From Pectobacterium fontis (GTDB lineage: Bacteria > Pseudomonadota > Gammaproteobacteria > Enterobacterales > Enterobacteriaceae), in assembly GCF_000803215.1 (NCBI RefSeq), contig NZ_JSXC01000016.1, forward strand, positions 54,155 through 118,154: a stretch of 64,000 nt of DNA. The letters run 5' to 3'. The notes beneath the pieces are model-generated. The model was not told the origin of the DNA. It saw only the letters and a program-made list of their open reading frames with translations, and did not search any database. This document shows, in pieces, positions 27,243 to 36,164 of this stretch (position 1 is its first letter; each line of letters opens with the position of its first letter). The translations under genes were made by a program, and so were the position numbers.

Positions 27243-28202
27243 TTATTGCGCCAACAACCGAATCACTCGCACCAGCGCAGGTGAAGCCATAATGGCGATA
27301 ATCGGTGGCAGGATTAATCCCATCAGCGGCACACTCAGTTGCGCCGGCAACTTACCTGCTTTTTCTTCCAGCCCCAGAATCAGCGTCTTACGACTTTCAT
27401 CTGCAATCGTACGTAACGCCTGAGACAGTGGCGTACCATAGCGCTCAGCCTGAATCAGCGTTGCCACCATGCTTTCAATCTCACTGACACGGGTACGCTC
27501 CGCCAGATGTTTCATCGCCAGCGTCCGATCCGACAGGATCTGCAATTCCGCCGCGGTATAGTGCAGTTCATCCGCCATTTCCGGTGAAGACAGCCCTAAC
27601 TCCTTCGATACCACCTGCAACACGCGCCCGATAGGCAGACCGGCTTCGGCACAGACCACCATCAGATCCAACGCATCCGGCACCGCACGCGCCAGCTTTT
27701 CACCCCGGCTTGCCGCACGCCACTTAAGCCACCATTCCGGCGTCATGGAGCCGACAAAAAAGCCAATTAGCCCCGCCGCAATGCCCGTCAAACCGGTACG
27801 ATCGGCAGGCGGTAGCCATCCCCACACCAGCGCAATGGCAAACAGCGCCCCGGCAGCAAATTTCCCCATCACCAGCCAGCCAACCGCTTCGTTACGGCGC
27901 AGACCAGCCAGATCCAGCAGACGGCGCAAATTACGGCGGTCGCGCTCGGCTCCCGCCATCCGTTCGCCCTGTTTGGCAACAGGTTGCAGCAGCGTTTCCA
28001 GCCAGGGAGATAATGTTGTTCCCTGGCCTCTCAGGATGTTTTCCTGAGAGGCCGCCTCTATAGAGGCGCTGGGCAAATGCGCACGCATCCGCGTTTCTAA
28101 TTGCTTATATAACTGGGCTTTGTGCTGCGTGCGTGCCAGATAAATGCCCACCACCATCAGCACCAATGCCAGAAGCAGTAAAGGGTCGTCAAAAACAGTC
28201 AT
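27243..28202 (-). CDS. tadC: TadC, inner-membrane platform protein of the Tad pilus
   Basis: This 319-residue protein of the T2SS-F superfamily (GspF/PilC-like) has one N-terminal helix, a pair of central helices (AAGALFAIALVWGWLPPADR and GIAAGLIGFFVGSM), a cytoplasmic four-helix domain (ALDLMVVCAEAGLPIGRVLQ, RYGTPLSQALRTIADES) and a C-terminal helix. It pairs with TadB to form the platform on which the TadA ATPase acts. It starts 14 bases after tadB. Confidence 0.94.
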   Translation of the reverse strand: MTVFDDPLLLLALVLMVVGIYLARTQHKAQLYKQLETRMRAHLPSASIEAASQENILRGQGTTLSPWLETLLQPVAKQGERMAGAERDRRNLRRLLDLAGLRRNEAVGWLVMGKFAAGALFAIALVWGWLPPADRTGLTGIAAGLIGFFVGSMTPEWWLKWRAASRGEKLARAVPDALDLMVVCAEAGLPIGRVLQVVSKELGLSSPEMADELHYTAAELQILSDRTLAMKHLAERTRVSEIESMVATLIQAERYGTPLSQALRTIADESRKTLILGLEEKAGKLPAQLSVPLMGLILPPIIAIMASPALVRVIRLLAQ

Positions 28203-28216
28203 GGATGGCTCTCCCT

Positions 28217-29197
28217 CTACCTGATCCGTTTAACCATAACGTGCGTAATCAACATCCCCAACGAGACGCTGCACAAGGCATAAATCATTACCGCCGTTCC
28301 CACCGGATCGGAGAACAAGAAGCTAAAATCTTCCGGTGATTTCATGTACAGATAAGCCAAACAACCGGGGAACAACATGGCAACGATCTTGGCAGAAGCG
28401 CGTGCTTCGGAGGTTTTGGATTGCACTTTGAGTTGCAGTTCCCGTCGTTCACGCAGCGTCGCCGATAAGCGTTCCAGCGTTTCCCCCAGCCGCCCGCCCG
28501 CTTCCTGATTAATGATCAGGATCACCACAAAGAAGCGGTATTCGGACATCGGCACTCGCGTCGCCGAGGCCTGAATCACCTGACGCAGTGGGATCCCCAA
28601 CCGCAGCCAGTGATCGATAGTCTTGAATTCGTTCGCCAACGGCCCCGTCAGGTGCTCAGCAACAATCGAGAACGTATTGGCAACCGGCACCCCAGCCCGA
28701 CAGCTACGGGTAATGGCGTCAATCGCTTCTGGCAGGCTTTCACGCAATGCTTTCAGATGCTTTTGCAGCGTCGAGCGAAACAACAACATGCCAATGCTGA
28801 TAAACAACAGAAAGGTAAACATCAGCCCCATCGTCAATGGCAGCAAAGTACGTTGCCCGAGGATCATACCCAGTATCAGGCTCACGGCTCCCAGCACCAG
28901 CGCGCGCTGAAACAGGTTCTTTTTCCAACCAATGAACGCCATCTGCGCCCAGAGGATCGCCAGCCAACGTCCAATCACCGGAACGCCCATCAGCGGCGTC
29001 GTGATCTCGTCACGCAGAATGGAGTCAGACACCGCAACATCGGCAGACGGGCTAACGTCATTCAAAACCTGCTGCCAGCGTTGTTCACGCTGTATGCGCT
29101 GCTGCCGTGATTTTCTCCAGGCGTTGATGGCCAAAAGCAGCATCAGCACGCTGCCAAACACCAGCAACGTGATCAGATTCAGGCGTAACTCACTCAT
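28217..29197 (-). CDS. tadB: TadB, inner-membrane platform protein of the Tad pilus
   Basis: The 326-residue T2SS-F domain protein is organised like TadC: an N-terminal helix, paired helices around residues 85-135 (GAVSLILGMILGQRTLLPLT), the cytoplasmic domain AIDAITRSCRAGVPVANTF with INQEAGGRLGETLERLS, and C-terminal helices. TadB and TadC probably form a heteromeric platform that transmits TadA ATPase motion to pilin extraction. The gene is 17 bases from tadA and 14 from tadC. Confidence 0.94.
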   Translation of the reverse strand: MSELRLNLITLLVFGSVLMLLLAINAWRKSRQQRIQREQRWQQVLNDVSPSADVAVSDSILRDEITTPLMGVPVIGRWLAILWAQMAFIGWKKNLFQRALVLGAVSLILGMILGQRTLLPLTMGLMFTFLLFISIGMLLFRSTLQKHLKALRESLPEAIDAITRSCRAGVPVANTFSIVAEHLTGPLANEFKTIDHWLRLGIPLRQVIQASATRVPMSEYRFFVVILIINQEAGGRLGETLERLSATLRERRELQLKVQSKTSEARASAKIVAMLFPGCLAYLYMKSPEDFSFLFSDPVGTAVMIYALCSVSLGMLITHVMVKRIR

Positions 29198-29214
29198 CGC
29201 GTCTCCTCAGTCCG

Positions 29215-30618
29215 TCACTGCGCATCAAACAGATGCGCTTTATCGCTATAGAACTGTGGACGCTGAATGTGCTGAACATAGTCTCCCGTCAACATGCCTT
29301 GCCCATCCATGCCCTGAATATTGAAGGTGAACAGATCCTGAAGCTGAATCACTTCATTTTCCATGCCGCACACTTCAGTAATGGAGACCACACGGCGCTG
29401 ACCATCGCGCATACGTTCAATTTGCACGATCAGGTGAACTGCGCTGGCGATCTGACGGCGGATTGCCATCAGCGGCAGTTGCATGTTCGCCATCATTACC
29501 ATGTTTTCCAGACGCTGTATCGCATCACGCGAGGTGTTGGCATGCACCGTACAGAGCGAACCATCGTGGCCAGTGTTCATCGCCTGTAACATGTCAAAAC
29601 TTTCGCCACCGCGCACCTCACCGAGAATGATACGGTCAGGGCGCATACGCAGGGCATTACGCATCAGGTCGCGCTGATCGACGCGCCCGGTGCCTTCGGC
29701 GCTCACCGGACGGGTTTCCAGCCTTACCACATGCTCCTGCTGCAATTGCAATTCGGCGGCGTCTTCAATAGTGATGATGCGATCGGTACTGCCGATCTTC
29801 TGTGATAGCGCATTCAGCAAGGTGGTTTTCCCTGCCCCCGTACCACCGGAAACAATGACATTCACCCGTGCCTGCATCGCTTTATTCAGCACATCCGCCA
29901 TCGCATAAGACATACAACGGCGTTCTGCCAACATTTCCAGCGACAGATTGCGACGCATAAATTTACGGATCGAGATCGTCGTGCCGTCAATCGCCAGCGG
30001 ATAGGTAATGACGTTGACGCGGCTGCCGTCCGGAAGACGGGCATCGACCATTGGGCTGGCTTCATCAATACGGCGCCCTACCGCCGCCGCAATACGCTGC
30101 GCGGTATTAAACACATGCTCTTCATCAATGAAGGTAATCGGTGACAGTTCCAGCTTACCAAAGCGCTCGACAAACACCTGACCCGCACCGTTAACCAAAA
30201 TATCGTTGACGGTATCATCCGACAGCAGCGGCTGGATCGGCCCAATACCGGTCATCTCATCCAGCATTTCGGTGGCGATGGCCTCCTCTTCCTGCCGGGA
30301 AAGCTGCAAACGTTGCTCATCACAGATACGGCGGATCACCGTTTCGATCTGCACCAACAGTTTGTCACGCCCCATCATCGCTGCTTTACCCGCATCGATC
30401 TGATCGTAGAGCTGTGCGCGAATAACCCGACGCTGGCTGGTGCGGTTTTCCGTTTGACGGGCTGTTGAGGCCGCACCAGAAGGCGCATTCGCCGCAGGCT
30501 GTGTGCGGTTTTCCGTAGCCGGACGCGCTTTCAGTTCTGCCACATTGGCAGCGGGCGCAGGCTGAGGCGTGCTTTTTCCCGCTTCATTTTTTTGCAGGTT
30601 ATTCTTGCGAATCAACAT
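29215..30618 (-). CDS. tadA: TadA/CpaF, Tad pilus assembly ATPase
   Basis: This is a 467-residue secretion ATPase of the VirB11/GspE superfamily that powers Flp pilus extension (and probably retraction). An Ala/Pro/Thr-rich disordered N-terminus (1-65) precedes the CpaF N-domain. Walker A is GGTGAGKT at 258-265, with downstream ITIEDAAELQ, the Walker B-like ILGEVRGGE and the histidine-box region MNTGHDGSLCTVHANT. All catalytic motifs are intact. It lies between tadZ and tadB. Confidence 0.96.
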   Translation of the reverse strand: MLIRKNNLQKNEAGKSTPQPAPAANVAELKARPATENRTQPAANAPSGAASTARQTENRTSQRRVIRAQLYDQIDAGKAAMMGRDKLLVQIETVIRRICDEQRLQLSRQEEEAIATEMLDEMTGIGPIQPLLSDDTVNDILVNGAGQVFVERFGKLELSPITFIDEEHVFNTAQRIAAAVGRRIDEASPMVDARLPDGSRVNVITYPLAIDGTTISIRKFMRRNLSLEMLAERRCMSYAMADVLNKAMQARVNVIVSGGTGAGKTTLLNALSQKIGSTDRIITIEDAAELQLQQEHVVRLETRPVSAEGTGRVDQRDLMRNALRMRPDRIILGEVRGGESFDMLQAMNTGHDGSLCTVHANTSRDAIQRLENMVMMANMQLPLMAIRRQIASAVHLIVQIERMRDGQRRVVSITEVCGMENEVIQLQDLFTFNIQGMDGQGMLTGDYVQHIQRPQFYSDKAHLFDAQ

Positions 30619-30675
30619 GTCCGTAACCCCAAATAGTCCGTTAACCTTTTAGAAAACGGCGAACGCTGAACATCA

Positions 30676-31875
30676 TCAGGCTCGTTTTAACCAACGCGAG
30701 AACCAGCGTTTTTCTGCTGGTCGAGCGCGCACGCCACAGGCCAGATCGACCAGTTGGCGTAATCCCTGCTGGAACGCAGGCACCGCAGCCAGATTTAATG
30801 CGCCCTGCGTCAGGCTCTGCGCCAACGCATGACCCGCATGCGGCAGCACGACATCAATCTTGCGACCCACAAATTGTTCAAATTGATCGCGGCTCAACGG
30901 TGCAGTACCAGCAAAGCGGCTCTGGTTATGCACCAACAGCAGGCGTTGCCCTTCGCTTTCATCCCCGATCTCATTCAGCACGCGGCGTACATTACGCGCA
31001 TCCTGAAGCGTCAGATCGGTCACGATGATGCGCAGATCGGCATACGTCAGCACATCCAACGCCCCGGTCGGGTAGCTGCTGGGCAGATCCCAAATCACCT
31101 GATTGAACATACGGCACAGCGATGCCCCGAGATTCAACACGTTATCCACATCAACCGGGCTAATTTCACCCAGTTCCGGCTTCTGTGCTAACAGGTACAA
31201 GCGGGTATCCACGCGCAGCATGGCACGCTGTAACAGGCGGGCATCCAGCTCTTGTGTTTCCAATACCGCCGCCAGCCCCGCGTCATCCGTCTGCCCTTGC
31301 AGCAGCAGTTGATCGCCGTTACGACGGTCAAAATCCACCAGCGCCACAGGCAAATGACGTTCGCCAGACAGCAAACGGCTCAATCCCATGGCAACCGTAC
31401 TTCCGCCACTGCCACCGCTGGCGCTGACAACAGCAATCGTTCTGCCCATTCGGGCGTATTCCGGCCCAGCCTGTTGGCCTTCACATTTCGCCAGCGTCGT
31501 TGCCAGCAGATCCAGCGTGAGGGGTTTCACCAGATAATCCACCACACCAAGCTGAAGCAGAGCACGGTACAAACTCACATCTTGTTCTTTACCTATGGCG
31601 ATGATCTGGCTGGTAGGGCCACACACGCTCAGGAGTTCTTCCAGCGCCGGAAGCGGCCAGTGCGCCCCTTCCAGATCCACCAGCAAAATACGTGGTGGAA
31701 CATTCAGCTCACACCATTGGCGTGCGGCGGTAATACCACCAGAAATGACCGGAACATCTGGCTGTTTCAGACGCGTGAAGAGATCGCTGATATCAGCTAC
31801 ATCGCGTACATCATTGGCGAATGCCACCAGCGGTAACGCCAGTTCTTCACCATCGTTAGGGGTAATTTCACTCAT
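30676..31875 (-). CDS. tadZ: TadZ/CpaE, polar localisation ATPase-like protein
   Basis: The 399-residue protein has an N-terminal receiver-like domain (RILLVDLEGAHWPLPALEEL, YLVKPLTLDLLATTL) and a MinD/ParA-like domain from about residue 145. The deviant Walker A motif is degenerate: SASGGSGGST carries neither of the two lysines of the ParA type (KGGxGKT), so ATP hydrolysis is doubtful. TadZ proteins place the Tad machine at a pole in other bacteria and several are weak ATPases. The gene is 14 bases after rcpB. Confidence 0.92.
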   Translation of the reverse strand: MSEITPNDGEELALPLVAFANDVRDVADISDLFTRLKQPDVPVISGGITAARQWCELNVPPRILLVDLEGAHWPLPALEELLSVCGPTSQIIAIGKEQDVSLYRALLQLGVVDYLVKPLTLDLLATTLAKCEGQQAGPEYARMGRTIAVVSASGGSGGSTVAMGLSRLLSGERHLPVALVDFDRRNGDQLLLQGQTDDAGLAAVLETQELDARLLQRAMLRVDTRLYLLAQKPELGEISPVDVDNVLNLGASLCRMFNQVIWDLPSSYPTGALDVLTYADLRIIVTDLTLQDARNVRRVLNEIGDESEGQRLLLVHNQSRFAGTAPLSRDQFEQFVGRKIDVVLPHAGHALAQSLTQGALNLAAVPAFQQGLRQLVDLACGVRARPAEKRWFSRWLKRA

Positions 31876-31889
31876 GGAATGTCACGCCC

Positions 31890-32561
31890 TTAATCTTCAT
31901 CAAAGTTAATGTCGATCAGCTCTCTCACTTCACCTTTGTGATAACGTTCGATGCTATTCACCGCGACAACGCCATCGGCATCGTCTAGGGCTTTCGCCTG
32001 AATCATGTCACGCGGTTCCGAGATCATCACAGCCAGATTGTTTTGCGTCGCGCAGCCCAAATAGCCCACGCCTTCGAATGGCTTCACCATTAACTGATTC
32101 GGATCGTTGATCTCACAGCGCGTGGTCTTCGCCACCACGGCTTCGGAGATCACTTCCAGATCGCCATTCTGACCACTCGCGGTAGAACGGCGCATCTGCT
32201 TCACATTCTGTGGCATTGCACCCGCGTTTTTCAGTACCGTCGCTAATCGAGCCGCCATTCTCTCGCCGTTCGCACTGTGTGGGATCAGCGTCAAGGTCTG
32301 CTTCGATAAGCGGCCCTGATCTTTCAGCATGATGTTAAGCTGTCTCAACGATTCAGGCAGAAAACCATTCCCATTCTGTGCCACCAGCAAGGGCACAGAA
32401 ACCGATGACGGTTGGACGGTAATAGGTTCCAAAGCAGGCTGATTAAAGCGCTGTATGCGCACATCGTTAATCGGTTTATTCCATCCACACCCTGACAACA
32501 GAAATGTGGTGGTCAGTACCGCAATGGAGATGTGTCGTTTGCGGCGATTGGTTATTTTCAT
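31890..32561 (-). CDS. rcpB: RcpB/CpaD-type pilus lipoprotein
   Basis: The 223-residue protein has a signal peptide ending in LLSGC, so it should be a lipoprotein. The rest fits the CpaD family: an N-terminal region with LIPHSANGERMAARLATVLK and a C-terminal part with VGYLGCATQNNLAVMISEPR, where CATQxNLA is the family hallmark. RcpB/CpaD binds the RcpA secretin in the outer membrane. The ATG at 32561 is preferred over an upstream in-frame TTG because GAGGG lies nine bases before it. Confidence 0.88.
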   Translation of the reverse strand: MKITNRRKRHISIAVLTTTFLLSGCGWNKPINDVRIQRFNQPALEPITVQPSSVSVPLLVAQNGNGFLPESLRQLNIMLKDQGRLSKQTLTLIPHSANGERMAARLATVLKNAGAMPQNVKQMRRSTASGQNGDLEVISEAVVAKTTRCEINDPNQLMVKPFEGVGYLGCATQNNLAVMISEPRDMIQAKALDDADGVVAVNSIERYHKGEVRELIDINFDED

Positions 32562-32581
32562 GTTTGATTGCCCTCGCAAAC

Positions 32582-34018
32582 TTAATAGAGATAGCCGATA
32601 GACGCGGATCGCGGCATGGATGAATCCAGCATTCTGGCTCCCTGCCCCGGCGTTTGAAGATCGCTTGGGTTAACGGGTTCGACGACATAAGCGGTCGCGA
32701 TAATCACCAGTTCCGTTTCTTCGTGGTTAGTCGCTTCACTTTCAAACGCCCGGCCAAAGAAAGGAATGCTGCTTAACCCCGGTACACCATTGATTGTTTG
32801 GTCGTTTTTGCTGCGTAGCATCCCTGCCAGCGCGAAGCTCTGTCCACTGGCGAGTTCCACCGTGGTATCCGCACGGCGCACTTTAAAGGCCGGAATGTTA
32901 ATGCCATCTAGCGTAACAGCACCAATATCGGTCAGTTCACTGACTTCCGGTGCAATATGCAGGCTGATACGGTTAGCCGACAGCAGCGTTGGGGTGATAC
33001 GTAGAATGACACCGTAGGCTTTGTACTCCACGGAAGGTGGGCTGTTCGCCCCCGCCGGGATCAGTACCGGCACTTCCCCACCAGCGGCAAACGCGGCGGT
33101 TTCCCCTGACATCGCCGTCAGGTTAGGTTCAGCCAATACCGTTGCCATCCCTTGCTGATTCAGCGCGGTTAACAATCCACTCAATTTAGAGCGTCCAAAG
33201 TTGAGGAACCCTGTATCTGTCGGGTTGGTAAAGCGTCCAGTGACAGAGTTGAACAGACCGAATCGATCCCCAGAGCCTGCCGTCATATTGCCGCTGCCCG
33301 TGCTGAGCGATGCCGCCCAGTTGAATCCCAGTTCATGCGTCAGTGAGCGTGAAACTTCGACGACGCGCACCTGAATATTGATTTGTGAAGAAGTTTTGAT
33401 CTTAAGTTGGTTAACGACTTTGTTAGAAGACTCACTGGAGCCCGGCAAATCACCACCGCCACCACCACCTGGCGCACCGTTTGCAGACACATTGATGTAT
33501 GCCTGCACACTGTCAATCACCCGTTTGGCGTCCTGAGGGGTATCAACGCTGCCGCGCACAATCACACCGCTAGGGATCGAGGCTTCCAGTTGAATATCTG
33601 CATTAGGGAACTCGCGCTTCAGGCGATCACTCAGCGTTTTCAAGTCATGTTCCGCGACCAGACGAATGGCGTTGATGACATTGCCATTTTCATCCATTGC
33701 ATAGAGTGTGGTCGTCCCGACGTTTTTGGCATAAACGAACAGGTTTCCCGGTGAAGGCAGTTCAAAACTCGCAATATTCGGATCGGCAACCAGCACGCTA
33801 TCCGGCAATGCATCCAGCCGTAACAGTCGTCCCTGATGCACCGCCAGGCGCACCACATTCGTTTCAGCAACTTCAGATACCCCTGCCGCCAAAGCGCCAG
33901 TGGGTAATAGTGTGCTCGTCAACGTGGCGGGCAGCGCCACAGTCAACAAGCCAGCAGCCAGCAACCGTTTGCATGTTCCCCGAGAGTCCAATTTTAAAAA
34001 CAGCGAAAACATCGTCAT
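32582..34018 (-). CDS. rcpA: RcpA/CpaC, secretin of the Tad pilus
   Basis: The 478-residue secretin forms the outer-membrane channel for the Flp pilus. A signal peptide (to about 45) is followed by a pilus-secretin N-domain (VVRLAVHQGRLLRLDALPDS), a BON-like region, a Gly-rich linker (GAPGGGGGGDLPGSS), N3-like strands (INIQVRVVEVSRSLTHELGF) and the secretin core with FAAGGEVPVLIP and VPGLSSIPFFGRAF, the conserved C-terminal secretin motif. It lies between rcpC and rcpB. Confidence 0.95.
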   Translation of the reverse strand: MTMFSLFLKLDSRGTCKRLLAAGLLTVALPATLTSTLLPTGALAAGVSEVAETNVVRLAVHQGRLLRLDALPDSVLVADPNIASFELPSPGNLFVYAKNVGTTTLYAMDENGNVINAIRLVAEHDLKTLSDRLKREFPNADIQLEASIPSGVIVRGSVDTPQDAKRVIDSVQAYINVSANGAPGGGGGGDLPGSSESSNKVVNQLKIKTSSQINIQVRVVEVSRSLTHELGFNWAASLSTGSGNMTAGSGDRFGLFNSVTGRFTNPTDTGFLNFGRSKLSGLLTALNQQGMATVLAEPNLTAMSGETAAFAAGGEVPVLIPAGANSPPSVEYKAYGVILRITPTLLSANRISLHIAPEVSELTDIGAVTLDGINIPAFKVRRADTTVELASGQSFALAGMLRSKNDQTINGVPGLSSIPFFGRAFESEATNHEETELVIIATAYVVEPVNPSDLQTPGQGARMLDSSMPRSASIGYLY

Positions 34019-34096
34019 TTACTTATTTCCGTAATAGGCTTCATTTTTCCATGAGCAGCCACGGTTCACCGCACGCTGTCAGATTGCATGTTTGTT

Positions 34097-35038
34097 TTAT
34101 CGGGAGGGGAACGACAGCACGTCTTTTTGTTCACCGCGATAGACTTTTATCTTGTGACCAGAACCTGAGGATAATGCCCCATAGATATCAGTCGCCACGG
34201 GCACCGTCGTGACTTGTTGTCGCCCTGTCAGCGGCTCAATAGCGTCATCCGCAGTGGCACCACGTAGGGCCAAGTGCAGCACCCCCAACTCTTTGGCAAC
34301 AGTCAATGCTTCAGCCTGATGAGGAGTGACTTCCAACGTAACCGTTTGATAGGTCGCAGAACGCGAGCGATTTGCTGTGGCAGGTACGCGACTCTTTGTA
34401 TTGGCATCTAATAGATTGCCGTCTGCATCTTCACGCGGGTAGAGAGGCACATTGGTTTGATCGTTCAACGCCAACACTCGTAAATCACGCACAATCGTTT
34501 GTGATGCTACCAACGGCATGATCACAGGTTGGGTTCGGTTCGGCGGTAATTCAGCTTGATCGTCTCTTCTCATGCTGAGGATGACATCAACACGATCGCC
34601 AGCCGACACCAAGCCGGCATTGCTGGCAACGGCACTGGTAGGCACAGTGATCGCGCGCATCCCCTTGCCCAGAACCGCGGCGACAAAACCCGGTTCATTA
34701 GGTTTCACCACGATATTACTGCTGAGCGGAACACCTTCCGCTACCGCTTCACGTACCGTCGCACCAATCAGTAGAGATTCGCTGTCGTTGCCACGGATGA
34801 AATTAAAGGTACGAGAAACGTGTTCTTCCGTTTCCTGCCACCGAACTGAAGCCGGATCAATGAAATCCCCAGGATGTAGATCTTTCGCCGCCACCAAAAC
34901 TGCCGTTTTGGGTGCTACAACCACAACGGGCTGCGGAGGGGGTGGAGGTGCAGACGTAAGATGGCTGCGTACCATTAGTGCAACAATGCCTGCCAGAACG
35001 AGCGCGCCTGACAGTATGTATGTAGAGTTCACTTTCAT
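34097..35038 (-). CDS. rcpC: RcpC/CpaB, pilus assembly protein with SAF domain
   Basis: The 313-residue protein has one N-terminal signal anchor (YILSGALVLAGIVALMV) followed by a proline run, then an SAF domain (VLVAAKDLHPGDFIDPASV) and the RcpC/CpaB core (GMRAITVPTSAVASNAGLVS, GDRVDVILSMRR). CpaB proteins connect secretin and inner platform in the periplasm. It is 46 bases after tadV and 78 before rcpA. Confidence 0.93.
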   Translation of the reverse strand: MKVNSTYILSGALVLAGIVALMVRSHLTSAPPPPPQPVVVVAPKTAVLVAAKDLHPGDFIDPASVRWQETEEHVSRTFNFIRGNDSESLLIGATVREAVAEGVPLSSNIVVKPNEPGFVAAVLGKGMRAITVPTSAVASNAGLVSAGDRVDVILSMRRDDQAELPPNRTQPVIMPLVASQTIVRDLRVLALNDQTNVPLYPREDADGNLLDANTKSRVPATANRSRSATYQTVTLEVTPHQAEALTVAKELGVLHLALRGATADDAIEPLTGRQQVTTVPVATDIYGALSSGSGHKIKVYRGEQKDVLSFPSR

Positions 35039-35084
35039 TTCAACTGGCCTACCCTAGCGAGTGTGTCTTAAAGCTGCGACAGAA

Positions 35085-35636
35085 TTAAAACAAGGGAAAA
35101 ATCAGGACATACATCGCACCAAACGCAATGGCGACGCCGTAAGGTATGCCTTGAGAAAGATCAGCAGGCAACGCAGGTGGCATAGGCAACCGACTATTGA
35201 AGATCCGGTTGGTGGTTTGAATGCCCATCGCAACGGCTGTGGGTACAACATTAAGCAGCGGCAGACTGAGCGCCAGAACACCGCCAGCCAGCGCCGTCAC
35301 CATGACGAAAACGATCTGGTGCCCTTGTCCAACCCACAGGCACAGCACACTCATCAGCTTGACATCTCCTGCACCTAATCTGCCGGTAAGGAAAAGCAAA
35401 AAACCCACAACCAGTACGGCCACCGCACCGGGTAACGCCCATAGCATTTTCCGTAGTGCCAACACATCTAACGCACCGGATTGCAGGACATGTAACGCGC
35501 TGAAGAACAGCCAGCCCAGCAATAAAATCAGTACCGCCTGATTGGTAATTTTGCGTACTAACAGATCGGTACTGATACACCACAGCAAGCACCCAACCAA
35601 GAGTGCTATTTGCAGCCACTGCGTATAATCCATCAT
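35085..35636 (-). CDS. tadV: TadV/CpaA, type IV prepilin peptidase
   Basis: The 183-residue inner-membrane aspartic peptidase removes the leader of Flp and of the TadE/F pseudopilins. It lacks the methylase domain of PilD, as expected for the TadV class. Five to six helices are visible. The catalytic aspartates are near WCISTDLLVRKITN (first) and in GRLGAGDVKLMSVL, the GxGD motif (second). It begins seven bases after the flp stop. Confidence 0.93.
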   Translation of the reverse strand: MMDYTQWLQIALLVGCLLWCISTDLLVRKITNQAVLILLLGWLFFSALHVLQSGALDVLALRKMLWALPGAVAVLVVGFLLFLTGRLGAGDVKLMSVLCLWVGQGHQIVFVMVTALAGGVLALSLPLLNVVPTAVAMGIQTTNRIFNSRLPMPPALPADLSQGIPYGVAIAFGAMYVLIFPLF

Positions 35637-35643
35637 TCAGTAC

Positions 35644-35853
35644 TTATTTCGCCGAGCCGCTGGTGCCTGCACCGGTAATTTGATCGGCGATTTGGCTGAA
35701 TTTTTCATTCAACGCTTTCACAAAGATACCGTCGCCACCGAAAATAGCGCCAATCGCCGCCGCCATTGCCGCGGCCAAAATACCGTATTCGATTGCCGTT
35801 ACACCGCTCTCGTCACGCAGGAAAGAACGCAGTTTTGCTTTCATATTTTTCAT
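35644..35853 (-). CDS. flp: Flp pilin, major subunit of the Tad pilus
   Basis: This 69-residue prepilin has a basic leader ending RDESG, then VTAIEYGILAAAMAAAIGAI. Processing by TadV should fall between Gly17 and Val18, leaving the conserved Glu5-Tyr6 of mature Flp. A short Gly/Ser/Thr-rich C-terminus follows the amphipathic helix. It heads the locus, 7 bases before tadV. The upstream region contains an inverted repeat and 11-bp-spaced direct repeats that are candidate regulator sites. Only one flp gene is present, against two in Aggregatibacter. Confidence 0.95.
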   Translation of the reverse strand: MKNMKAKLRSFLRDESGVTAIEYGILAAAMAAAIGAIFGGDGIFVKALNEKFSQIADQITGAGTSGSAK

Positions 35854-35917
35854 GGGAAGACTCTCTAAGGTGCAGCCAAAGAAACCATGGCCTACTCGGG
35901 AATTCGGGGCGCCATGA

Positions 35918-35950
35918 TGATAATAAGATTAATAATGAGACTTATTATCA
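35918..35950. promoter_or_regulatory. Inverted and direct repeats upstream of flp
   Basis: TGATAATAAG and CTTATTATCA form 10-bp arms separated by 13 bases, about 65 bases before flp. Inside them, ATAATAAGAT and AATAATGAGA are near-direct repeats 11 bases apart, the spacing at which OmpR-type dimers bind. It is a candidate site for the neighbouring response regulator. The rest of the 310-bp gap to the kinase gene is AT-rich without a visible gene or strong terminator. Confidence 0.4.
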
Positions 35951-36164
35951 AGCGTCGCAAGTAGCAGAACATTAATATTCGTTAATCTTTTAACGCAAAA
36001 AAATATTAATAGAAATCAATAAGTAACATATCCAAAACAGCATGAAAATTTAATAAATATTCATGTTTTTTGCAGGGATATTCGTGAGTAATCAAGCGTA
36101 GATTGTGGTGGCAAACCGTATATTAACCGCTCGCCACAGGCTGTATTCATGGTGAAAAAGAGTA

